Below are positions 1 to 12,533 of a stretch of 64,000 bases of DNA, in pieces. How positions within the stretch are numbered: the first letter of the stretch is position 1; every line of letters begins with the position of its first letter. The notes beneath the pieces were generated by a model. That model searched no databases and was not told the origin of the DNA. It was given only the letters and a program-made list of their open reading frames with translations. The stretch comes from Streptomyces sp. NBC_00683 (GTDB lineage Bacteria; Actinomycetota; Actinomycetes; Streptomycetales; Streptomycetaceae). A program made the translations under genes and the position numbers. The stretch is taken from contig NZ_CP109013.1 in assembly GCF_036226745.1 (NCBI RefSeq), positions 6,386,001 through 6,450,000 of the forward strand, in the 5' to 3' direction.

Positions 1-30
1 GGCACCCTGTTCGGCGTGGCCGTCGGCTGA
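1..30 (+). CDS. 3' end of a protein-coding gene, product unknown
   Basis: Reading in frame 1, the first nine codons give GTLFGVAVG and then TGA at 28-30. This is followed by a strong terminator at 61-105, which fits the end of a plus-strand gene that starts outside the window. The short hydrophobic, glycine-rich tail would suit a membrane protein, but nine residues are too few to name a family. Confidence 0.45.
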   Translation, partial: GTLFGVAVG

Positions 31-60
31 CGGGCCGCCCTCCAGCGGGGGCTCTTCGGA

Positions 61-105
61 TACGGCGATGGCACGGCCCCGTCTTGGGGCCGTGCCATCG
101 CCGTA
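61..105. terminator. Bidirectional terminator hairpin
   Basis: A perfect 20-bp inverted repeat (61-80 and 86-105) with a 5-nt loop lies between the end of the plus-strand gene at 30 and the stop of the minus-strand gene at 119. It is placed to end transcription from both sides. There is no long T tract, as is usual in Streptomyces. Confidence 0.85.
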
Positions 106-118
106 CTCGTGCGGACCG

Positions 119-2257
119 CTACTGGATGCCGGCGAAGCTCTTCCAGCCGGTGCCGATCTTGACGCCGGAGCCGATACCGCCGGTGCCGTTGCCGGCGTAG
201 CGGTAGAGGTCGCCGGTGGTCGTGCGGCCGAGGATGTCGTCCTTGCCGTCGCCGGTGAGGTCGCCGATGCCGACGAAGTCGGCCATGCCGCCCCAGCCGG
301 AGCCGATCTTCGTGCCGGAGGAGATGGTGCCCTTGCCGGTGCCGTAGTACCGGTACAGGTCGCCGTTGGTGGTGCGGGCGACGATGTCGGCGTGCTTGTC
401 GCCGTTGAGGTCGCCCGCGCCGACGATGGTCAGGCTCTTCCAGCTGGTGCCGATCCGGCCGGTGCGGGTCAGGCCGCCCGCCTCGGTGCCGGCGAACAGG
501 TACAGGTCACCGGTCGCGGTCTGCCGGGCCACCAGGTCCGGGATGCCGTCGTCGGTGAGGTCGCCCGAGTAGGTCAGGCCGTCGAAGGCCGTCCAGCCGC
601 CGCCGAACTTCACGGAGGGGGATTGGGGCGTCACGGCGGTGCCCCGCTGCGGGCTGTAGCGGGACAGGTTGCCCGCCCCGTCGGTGACCAGGGTGTCGTT
701 CGCACCGTCACCGTTGAGGTCCCCGAAGGGAACCAGGGTGGACGTCGTGGGCCAGGTCCCGCCGTCGGCCGTCGCCGACACCGTCCCGGCCGAGTTGCCC
801 TGGTACACGAGCAGCGAACCGTCGGTCCGGCGCGCGTACAGGTCAGGGAAACCGTCGTTGCCGACGTAGTCCCGGCGCGCGGCCGGGACTCCCGGCTTCG
901 CGGCACCCGTGGCCGTCGTCCAGACCTGGTCGATGCGGTAGTAGTCGTCCGTCAGCCCGAGCTCCTTGTTCCACACCGCGACGGCACGGCCGTCCGCACC
1001 GGTGGCCACGGAGCCCTGCGCGTGGAGGTCGACCTGGCCCACGTGCACGGGATCGCCCCAGGTGCCCTCGGAGCGCACCACGGCCCACAGCTCGCCCTCG
1101 AGAGTCGTCCACACGGCGGCGAGCGAGCCGTCGTGACCGACGCTCGGGTCCCAGAGGTTGAGCACGTGGGTCCCGGCGACCACGGTGCCGGGCTGCGACC
1201 AGGTGCCGCCCACCGCGCGGGTCGCCGTCCGGAGCAGGGTGCTGTCCCCGGCCCACAACGCCGTCACCCGGCCGTCGGGTTCCAGCTGCGGCGGTGAGGT
1301 GGTGCCCCTGTTCGGGTCGGCGGGGAGGTACTCGGTCCTGCCCCACGTCGCGCTGCCGGCCGGGCGGTAGACGAGGGAGCGGGTGGAGTTGCCCTCCCAC
1401 CAGCTGACCAGGGCCGCGCCGTCGGCAGACGCCTGTACGTCCAGTTCGATCGGCGACGACCCGCCGGTCGTGACGGTCCCGGGGGCGCTCCAGCCGGCCG
1501 AGCCCGCCGGCCGCGTCGACACCCGGATCGCCGCCGTCCCGGAGACGTCGGCCTGCCAGGCGACGGTCACCGCGCCGTCGTCCGCCGCGGCCGCGTCCAG
1601 CTCGTAGACGCTCCCGCCTCCGACGTGGACCGCGTCGGACCAGGCGGCTCCCGGTGCCGCCAGATCGGAGGCGTAGACCCCCACGTCCGTCTCGTCCTCC
1701 CCGGGCGTCGGGTTGCCGTTCCAGACGGCGGTGAGGCCGCTGCCGGGCCCCGGCACCAGCACGAGGTCGTTCGCGAACGGCGCGGACGTGATCGGCAGGG
1801 GAGCCGTCCACGCCTCGGCACCGGGCAGAAGCGTCGAGGTGCTGTGCCTGTCGAAGCGCTCCGTCGTGAAGCGGTTCCAGGAGACCGTGGCCGAACCGTC
1901 CCTGCCGGTGACCAGGTACACGTCGGACAGGTACTTCTGGTCGGCGGCTATGCGCACCGGGGCGTTCCACGCGGTGGCGTCGGCAGGACGGGTCGCGCCC
2001 CACAGCTCCTGCGGGCCTTCCCCGGTGCCACGCGTCCATACCGTGACGGCGGTGCCGTCCGAGGTGACCTTCACGCCCGCGGCGGAGTTGGCACCGTTCT
2101 CGGCGGTGAGCGGGGCTGGTGCCTCCCACCCCCGCTCGGCCGCCGAGGCCGCCGGCGCCCCCACCACGAGCGCCGTGGTGAGGCCCGCTCCGACAAGGAC
2201 CGGCGTGAGTGTGAGCGTGGGCATCAGAGCGATGGCGATGATCTTGGTTCTGCGCAT
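119..2257 (-). CDS. Secreted beta-propeller / FG-GAP repeat protein
   Basis: A 712-residue exported protein of unknown function, probably a cell-surface or extracellular binding protein. The start at 2257 is chosen because a GGGGGGA ribosome site lies just upstream and a signal peptide begins there (basic MRRTK, long hydrophobic core, ASAA cleavage-like site). The N-terminal half has about eight repeats ending in DG-x-A-x-x-x-W (for example DGTAVTVW, DGSATVSW, DGAVTVAW, DGRAVAVW), spaced about 50-60 residues apart, as in propeller blades. The C-terminal third has FG-GAP/VCBS-type repeats with calcium-binding-like D-x-x-G-D-G-x-x-D motifs (GDLNGDGAND, GDLTGDGKDD) and recurring GDLYRY blocks. 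No catalytic residues are evident. It converges with the gene ending at 30. Confidence 0.8.
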   Translation of the reverse strand: MRRTKIIAIALMPTLTLTPVLVGAGLTTALVVGAPAASAAERGWEAPAPLTAENGANSAAGVKVTSDGTAVTVWTRGTGEGPQELWGATRPADATAWNAPVRIAADQKYLSDVYLVTGRDGSATVSWNRFTTERFDRHSTSTLLPGAEAWTAPLPITSAPFANDLVLVPGPGSGLTAVWNGNPTPGEDETDVGVYASDLAAPGAAWSDAVHVGGGSVYELDAAAADDGAVTVAWQADVSGTAAIRVSTRPAGSAGWSAPGTVTTGGSSPIELDVQASADGAALVSWWEGNSTRSLVYRPAGSATWGRTEYLPADPNRGTTSPPQLEPDGRVTALWAGDSTLLRTATRAVGGTWSQPGTVVAGTHVLNLWDPSVGHDGSLAAVWTTLEGELWAVVRSEGTWGDPVHVGQVDLHAQGSVATGADGRAVAVWNKELGLTDDYYRIDQVWTTATGAAKPGVPAARRDYVGNDGFPDLYARRTDGSLLVYQGNSAGTVSATADGGTWPTTSTLVPFGDLNGDGANDTLVTDGAGNLSRYSPQRGTAVTPQSPSVKFGGGWTAFDGLTYSGDLTDDGIPDLVARQTATGDLYLFAGTEAGGLTRTGRIGTSWKSLTIVGAGDLNGDKHADIVARTTNGDLYRYYGTGKGTISSGTKIGSGWGGMADFVGIGDLTGDGKDDILGRTTTGDLYRYAGNGTGGIGSGVKIGTGWKSFAGIQ

Positions 2258-2834
2258 GTGTTCCCCCCACTTGTGCGTCGACAAACGCCCCGAACCTAAC
2301 AGCGTTAACGGCGCCCCCACCAACGTATTAGCGGCTCCTTGCGGCGCCCTGTCGGCAGGGGCGCGGTCGCCCCCGCACGGGTTGCGGACCGCTGCTGACC
2401 GTGTCCGTCCGACGACCTTCGGTGAACGCTTGCGTCGGCCTCCCTCTGCCGAAGCCCGAAGGGCGCGGATCCGGTGTGACATACGTCTTGACGCACGTCA
2501 CTGGGCGGATGGGGTCTCCGAGCCGTAAAATGAGACACTATGCAGCGCTACACATAAGTAGCCGTTACTCAGCGGTTTCGATTCCATGACCGCCGGGCAA
2601 GAGCCGTACACACCGCGGGCAACGACGCCTGCTCTCTGCGGTCTCCCCGGACGGTGATCCACAAGGATCCGTCCGATCGTGACCCACCTCCACCACGACT
2701 CCGTGGTGTCCGCATGTTGGAACGGACTATTCGCTTTTTGAGAAGCGTTCCATCATGTAACCTGCACGAAATTTCGCAGAGGGCCAACGTCGTCCCTCGG
2801 CACAGCACATGCCACGACGACGACGGGAGAGCCG
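2258..2834. other. Intergenic region with divergent promoters (FG-GAP gene and gltB)
   Basis: This 577-bp stretch lies between two divergent genes. Short ORFs here have no credible start sites or family features. Near the minus-strand gene there is a small inverted repeat, TAAC-AGC-GTTA, at 2297-2307. Near gltB the DNA becomes AT-richer and contains overlapping small hairpins around 2715-2752 (GGAACG/CGTTCC and CGCTT/AAGCG arms), the GlnR-like element and the 10-bp palindrome CGAAATTTCG at 2767-2776. Both promoters are probably inside, but I cannot place clear -35/-10 pairs. Confidence 0.6.
2757..2772 (+). promoter_or_regulatory. Candidate GlnR binding site upstream of gltB
   Basis: GTAAC, six bases, then GAAAT matches one a-site/b-site pair of the published actinobacterial GlnR pattern (gTnAc-n6-GaAAc). 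It lies 62 bp before the gltB start, a sensible place for nitrogen control of glutamate synthase. Only one pair is obvious; strong GlnR operators usually have two. The b-site also overlaps the palindrome CGAAATTTCG (2767-2776). Confidence 0.45.
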
Positions 2835-8847
<6,013 letters not shown>

Positions 8848-8890
8848 TCACGGCACACACACGTCCCGTACAACGGCGTACGGAACTGAA

Positions 8891-8935
8891 CACGGCGCCC
8901 GCCTCGTCCCCGACCGGACCATGGCGGGCGCCGTG
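8891..8935. terminator. Bidirectional terminator after gltD
   Basis: Perfect 13-bp arms (8891-8903 and 8923-8935) separated by 19 bases, in the 141-bp gap between the convergent gltD and rhomboid genes. The loop is long, but the position fits shared termination. Confidence 0.7.
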
Positions 8936-8988
8936 GCGCGTCCCGGGCTCCCCGGAGCGCGTCGACGGGGCCGCAGCCGTACGGGCCG

Positions 8989-9903
8989 TCAGGCCACGCC
9001 CGTCAACGACGCCGTCCTCAGGGCCACCACCACGGCCAGCAGGGCGACCAGCACCACACCGCCGGCCAGCTGCATCGCCGAGGTCCGCAACTTCGCCGGG
9101 GCGTACGCGAGCCCGTACGTCACCAGGCCACCGGTCAGCAGTCCGCCGAGGTGCCCCTCCCACGACGTGAACGCGGCCGAGATGACCATCCACAGCAGAA
9201 AACCGGCCATGAAGCGATTGACCGCGTGCATGTCGCTGCGCAGACGCCGGTTGATGACGTAGAACGACGCCGCCAGACCGAAGACCGCCCCCGAGGCACC
9301 GACCACCATGTCCTCCGGCGAGACCAGGTACACCAGCACCGAACCGCCCACCGCGGACAGCAGGTACAGCGCCAGATACCGGGCCCGGCCGAGGTGCCCC
9401 TCGACGACCCGGCCCAGATTCCAGAGCGCGAACATGTTGAAGACGAGGTGCATCACACCGAACGACGTGTCGGGCGGCAGATGCAGGAAGGCACCGGTCA
9501 GCAACCGGTACCACTCACCGTCGACCACCCCGACCAGATCGAACCCCGGGACCTGCTCACCCCGGTAGTAGTACTGCCCGCCCGCCGGATCGACGAGAAC
9601 CGCACCGAGCATCCCGAACCGGTCCACCGTCTCGGAACGCGCCACCTCGACGACGTACGCCACGATGTTCAGCGCCATCAGCACATACGTCACCACGGGT
9701 GCCGCGGTCGCCGAAACCGCACCGCCGAAGAGCGAGCGCGCCTGACGGACCGAGCGCTGCCCCTCCTTCACGCACTCCACGCAGTGATGGCCCACCGACG
9801 CCTCGCGCATGCAGTCGGGGCAGATGTACCGGTCGCAGCGCGTGCACCGCACATACGTCTCGTACGACGGGTGGCGGTAACACGAGGTGGCGGCGGCCTC
9901 CAT
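8989..9903 (-). CDS. Rhomboid-family intramembrane serine protease with N-terminal zinc-binding region
   Basis: A 304-residue membrane protease likely to cut transmembrane substrates. The N-terminus has paired Cys/His residues (CYRHPSYETYVRCTRC, CPDC, HHCVEC) resembling a B-box-type zinc site. Then come about six to seven hydrophobic segments with the rhomboid catalytic serine in GASGAVFGL and the catalytic histidine in EGHLGG near the C-terminus. The start at 9903 is preferred because AAGGAG lies 6 bases upstream; an earlier in-frame ATG at 9918 has no ribosome site. It is a single-gene unit divergent from the HutD-like gene, with a 14-bp tandem repeat in its promoter region. The substrate is unknown. 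Confidence 0.92.
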   Translation of the reverse strand: MEAAATSCYRHPSYETYVRCTRCDRYICPDCMREASVGHHCVECVKEGQRSVRQARSLFGGAVSATAAPVVTYVLMALNIVAYVVEVARSETVDRFGMLGAVLVDPAGGQYYYRGEQVPGFDLVGVVDGEWYRLLTGAFLHLPPDTSFGVMHLVFNMFALWNLGRVVEGHLGRARYLALYLLSAVGGSVLVYLVSPEDMVVGASGAVFGLAASFYVINRRLRSDMHAVNRFMAGFLLWMVISAAFTSWEGHLGGLLTGGLVTYGLAYAPAKLRTSAMQLAGGVVLVALLAVVVALRTASLTGVA

Positions 9904-9922
9904 GGCCGGCTCCTTCATTCGT

Positions 9923-9964
9923 GGCGGAGATTCATGGGCGGAGATTCATGGGCGGAGATTCGTG
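9923..9964. repeat. Three tandem 14-bp repeats upstream of the rhomboid gene
   Basis: The unit GGCGGAGATTCATG occurs twice exactly (9923-9936, 9937-9950) and once with one change (9951-9964, ...CGTG). Partial copies flank it on both sides. It sits 20 bp upstream of the rhomboid start, so it is in the promoter or 5' leader. It could bind a regulator or simply be slippage. Confidence 0.8.
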
Positions 9965-10093
9965 GGCGGGGAGGAGGGCCGCCGGGGCGGCGGCGCTCAA
10001 GATAGCGAACGCCGGGGGAGACGGGCACATCCGGGTACGGGACAGCCCGTAGTCTCGGAAGTCCCGCAGCCGGAACCCCGATCGGAGAGCGAC

Positions 10094-10663
10094 ATGGCCT
10101 TGCGCGTACTGAGGGCGGCAGGCCGTGCGGCTACGCCCTGGCACAACGGCGGGGGAGTCACCCGGGAGATCGCCGCGGCTCCCGAGGGCGCGACGACGGA
10201 CACCTTCGACTGGCGGATCAGCCTCGCCGAGGTGTCGGCGGACGGCCCGTTCTCCTTCTTCCCCGGCATCGACCGCACCCTGACCGTCGTCGAGGGCGAG
10301 GGGATGGACCTGATGGTCGGCGGCGAACACCACATCGTCGACGAACCGTTGTGGCCCCACGACTTCCCCGGAGACCTGGAGACCGACGGCCGCCTCCTCG
10401 GGGGACCGGTCGTCAACCTCAACGTGATGTACCGCCGCGGCCGTGAGGCGGCATCGACCGCCGTCGTACGCGGCACCGTTCGGCTGACCCCGCCGGACGG
10501 CGGTGCGGTCGTCGCTGTCGCGCTCGAGGACGGTGCGGTGGCCGAGGGACCCACCGAGGACGTCGAACTCGCCTGCTACGACGCGGTACTGGCCACCGGG
10601 GACTCACCGGGCGTCCTGCGCACCCGGGGTTACGCGGTGGTGGTCACCCTGCCGGGCCGGTGA
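10094..10663 (+). CDS. HutD family cupin-like protein
   Basis: A 189-residue cytoplasmic protein of the HutD/Ves family, whose members are linked to histidine utilisation in some bacteria; the biochemical role is not settled. Family features are the N-terminal stretch around TPWHNGGGVTREIA, the segment FDWRISLAEVSADGPFS followed by FFPGIDR, and a beta-rich body as expected for a bicupin. The ATG at 10094 is preceded by GGAGAGCGAC. No hut genes are nearby, so histidine catabolism cannot be inferred from context. It stands alone, with divergent and convergent neighbours. Confidence 0.85.
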   Translation: MALRVLRAAGRAATPWHNGGGVTREIAAAPEGATTDTFDWRISLAEVSADGPFSFFPGIDRTLTVVEGEGMDLMVGGEHHIVDEPLWPHDFPGDLETDGRLLGGPVVNLNVMYRRGREAASTAVVRGTVRLTPPDGGAVVAVALEDGAVAEGPTEDVELACYDAVLATGDSPGVLRTRGYAVVVTLPGR

Positions 10664-10708
10664 AGGAGCACGCGCCGCCCGGCACGGGTGACAGCGGGCG
10701 GTGAACGG

Positions 10709-10996
10709 TTACGCGCCGGGCACCCAGTAGCGGTGCACCGGGGAGACCGCAGGAGGCCCGGAAGCGGAAGGCATGCCGTGCTTCTCCGCGATGGGCATGA
10801 TCAGCGCGCCGAACGTGTCCATGGCCTCCTGGGACTCCCAGAGGTCATAGATCTCCAGGCCCGCATCGGTCGGCACGCACACATGCGACAGGCACCCCGC
10901 GAAGGTGTCACCGGGAAGTGCCTGCAGCTCGGCGTTGAGGGCGTCGTACTGCTCGACCGTGGTGCCGGGCAGGACGGCCTTCATGAAGACTGCCAT
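10709..10996 (-). CDS. Small dimeric alpha/beta-barrel (ABM-like) protein
   Basis: A 95-residue protein with the look of the dimeric alpha/beta-barrel superfamily that includes small monooxygenases and stress proteins. It begins MAVFMKAVLPG, followed by an amphipathic helix (VEQYDALNAELQAL), then LEIYDLWESQEAMDTF and a helix ending in a PIAEKHGM-type segment, a layout common in these proteins. Substrate and reaction cannot be told. A GGTGATTT-type sequence precedes the ATG. It is convergent with the HutD-like gene. Confidence 0.65.
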   Translation of the reverse strand: MAVFMKAVLPGTTVEQYDALNAELQALPGDTFAGCLSHVCVPTDAGLEIYDLWESQEAMDTFGALIMPIAEKHGMPSASGPPAVSPVHRYWVPGA

Positions 10997-11147
10997 CTGA
11001 AATCACCTCGGGCGGGGTCCTCCCCGCCGTCCGGGCGACGGCTCCACCCCTTCCAGCACACCACGATTGCAACAAGGCGGCATCCGATCCGGTGACGTCC
11101 GGCGAATCCCGACAGAAGGTGTCGGGATTGAAGGGTTCGATGGCCCC

Positions 11148-11648
11148 ATGACATCGAGTTCGTGGCAAGACTTCCGGGCCGCGGAGCCGGCCTTCGCCGA
11201 CACCGTGCAGAAGCGGTTCCAGCAGTACAAGCACCATGTCCTTGCGACCCTCCGCAAGGACGGCTCCCCCCGCGTCACCGGCCTGGAGGCGGAGTTCCGG
11301 CTGGACGAGCTGTGGCTCGGCATGATGCCGGGCTCCCGCAAGGCGCTCGACCTGCGGCGCGACCCGCGCTTCGCCATCCAGGCCAACCCGGGACCCGACG
11401 CCGAGATGGCCGACGGCGACGTCCGGATCTCCGGCCGGGCCGTGGAGGTGACCGACCCCGCCGTCCTGGCGCGCTTCGCCGAGGCGGTGACCCCGCCGGA
11501 GCCGTTCCTCCTCTTCCGCGCCGAGCCGGCGGAAGTGGTCCGCACCGGGCTCGACGGCGACGACCTGGTCGTACAGGTCTGGCGTCCGGGCCACGCGCTG
11601 CGCACGATCCGCCGGGGGAACGACGACAGTCCGCCCCGCGAGATGTGA
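11148..11648 (+). CDS. Pyridoxamine 5'-phosphate oxidase-like FMN/F420-binding protein
   Basis: A 166-residue split-barrel flavin-type protein. The pattern (an opening helix, HHVLATLRKDGSPRVTGLEAEF, then WLGMMPGSRKALDLRRDPRFAIQ) is typical of the PPOX-like group, many of which in actinobacteria use F420 rather than make PLP. The substrate is unknown. The start MTSSSWQDF at 11148 is chosen because the family fold begins there. No good ribosome site precedes it (only AAGGG 14-18 bases upstream), so it may be leaderless or weakly translated. It has no operon partners. Confidence 0.8.
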   Translation: MTSSSWQDFRAAEPAFADTVQKRFQQYKHHVLATLRKDGSPRVTGLEAEFRLDELWLGMMPGSRKALDLRRDPRFAIQANPGPDAEMADGDVRISGRAVEVTDPAVLARFAEAVTPPEPFLLFRAEPAEVVRTGLDGDDLVVQVWRPGHALRTIRRGNDDSPPREM

Positions 11649-12147
11649 AGTCCCTGCCGGGCGGCCGCACGGTCCCGTGGCGTCACCCGCTCGGCGCAAC
11701 CCGCACCGGGTTCCTGACGGCATTCCCGCACGGGCCGACACGGGGCCGGACGCGAGTCCTGTGACATTCGGGTGAATGACTCCCGTCGGGCGGCTCCGGC
11801 GGACCACGGGGTTCCGCTCGCCGCCGCCCAAGGGCCCGCAACCCTTGGGAGAACGGCTCGGGAAGCATCCGGGAACGATTCCGGAACCCGGGCCGAACGG
11901 CTGCCGCGACCCCCCTGGTCAGCCAACCTCTCCATCCGGCGGCGTGGCGGGAGCTGCCGCAGGACGACAGAACGTGCTACGGTTGCCCAGTTGCAGTTTT
12001 GGTACCCATGAACTTTATGTGCGCCTGACGGGAACCCTCCTCAGGCGCTTTATTGTTTTCCGGCTTTCTCCGGATGGGGCTCAATGCGGCGACTTGGAAT
12101 TCGTAAAGTGCGGATTTCCGGCACTGCACCTCTTTTAGGAGAATGAC
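11649..12147. other. Intergenic region and long cold-shock leader
   Basis: No credible gene in these 499 bp. An 8-bp inverted repeat (CCCAAGGG 11827-11834 and CCCTTGGG 11842-11849) may end transcription of the upstream gene. From about 11960 the base composition drops sharply in GC, which marks the promoter and untranslated leader of the cold-shock gene, including the hairpin at 12021-12048. I cannot fix the transcription start. Confidence 0.6.
12021..12058 (+). promoter_or_regulatory. Terminator-like hairpin in the cold-shock gene leader
   Basis: GCGCCTGA (12021-12028) pairs with TCAGGCGC (12041-12048) around a 12-nt loop and is followed directly by TTTATTGTTTT. That is the form of an intrinsic terminator, but it lies 90 bp upstream of the cold-shock start codon in its presumed leader. 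It could be an attenuator or temperature-sensitive RNA element. Cold-shock mRNAs in other bacteria have structured leaders. Confidence 0.5.
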
Positions 12148-12351
12148 ATGGCTACTGGAACCGTGAAGTGGTTCAACTCGGAAAAGGGCTTCGGCTTCAT
12201 CGAGCAGGACGGCGGCGGCGCCGACGTCTTCGCCCACTACTCGAACATCGCCACCCAGGGCTTCCGTGAGCTCCAGGAGGGCCAGAAGGTCTCCTTCGAC
12301 GTCACGCAGGGCCAGAAGGGCCCGCAGGCGGAGAACATCGTCCCGGCCTAA
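12148..12351 (+). CDS. Cold-shock protein (CspA family RNA chaperone)
   Basis: A 67-residue single cold-shock domain protein that binds single-stranded RNA/DNA and melts mRNA structure. Both RNA-binding motifs are present: RNP1 as KGFGFI and RNP2 as DVFAHY, with the usual start [16 protein letters not shown] lies 7 bases before the ATG. The long AT-rich leader with a hairpin suggests post-transcriptional control. A strong terminator follows, and the next gene is a DEAD-box helicase, a common functional partner in RNA remodelling. Confidence 0.97.
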   Translation: MATGTVKWFNSEKGFGFIEQDGGGADVFAHYSNIATQGFRELQEGQKVSFDVTQGQKGPQAENIVPA

Positions 12352-12373
12352 TTGCCGGACGCGTACCTCGCAG

Positions 12374-12406
12374 CCGGGGCCCGCACCGTGAAGGTGCGGG
12401 CCCCGG
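12374..12406 (+). terminator. Intrinsic terminator after the cold-shock gene
   Basis: Perfect 14-bp arms (12374-12387 and 12393-12406) with a 5-nt loop, followed by TTTGTGCTGTTT. It lies 22 bp after the cold-shock stop and separates it from the helicase gene. Confidence 0.9.
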
Positions 12407-12533
12407 TTTGTGCTGTTTCCGGTTTGCTCTGTCTCCGGGGACACCTGCTCTGTGCTTGCATCCTGGGGCGCACATCAAGCAGTCCACAGCAGTCGGCAGT
12501 AACCCCAGGAATCCCCCAGGAGGGCAATTCCGT

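Noticed and set aside
61-105. Repeated extragenic (REP-like) element
   Set aside because: Single copy, perfect hairpin between convergent genes; better explained as a terminator.
2569-2808. Small ORF in the gltB upstream region
   Set aside because: No ribosome site, no recognisable features, and it overlaps the regulatory elements.
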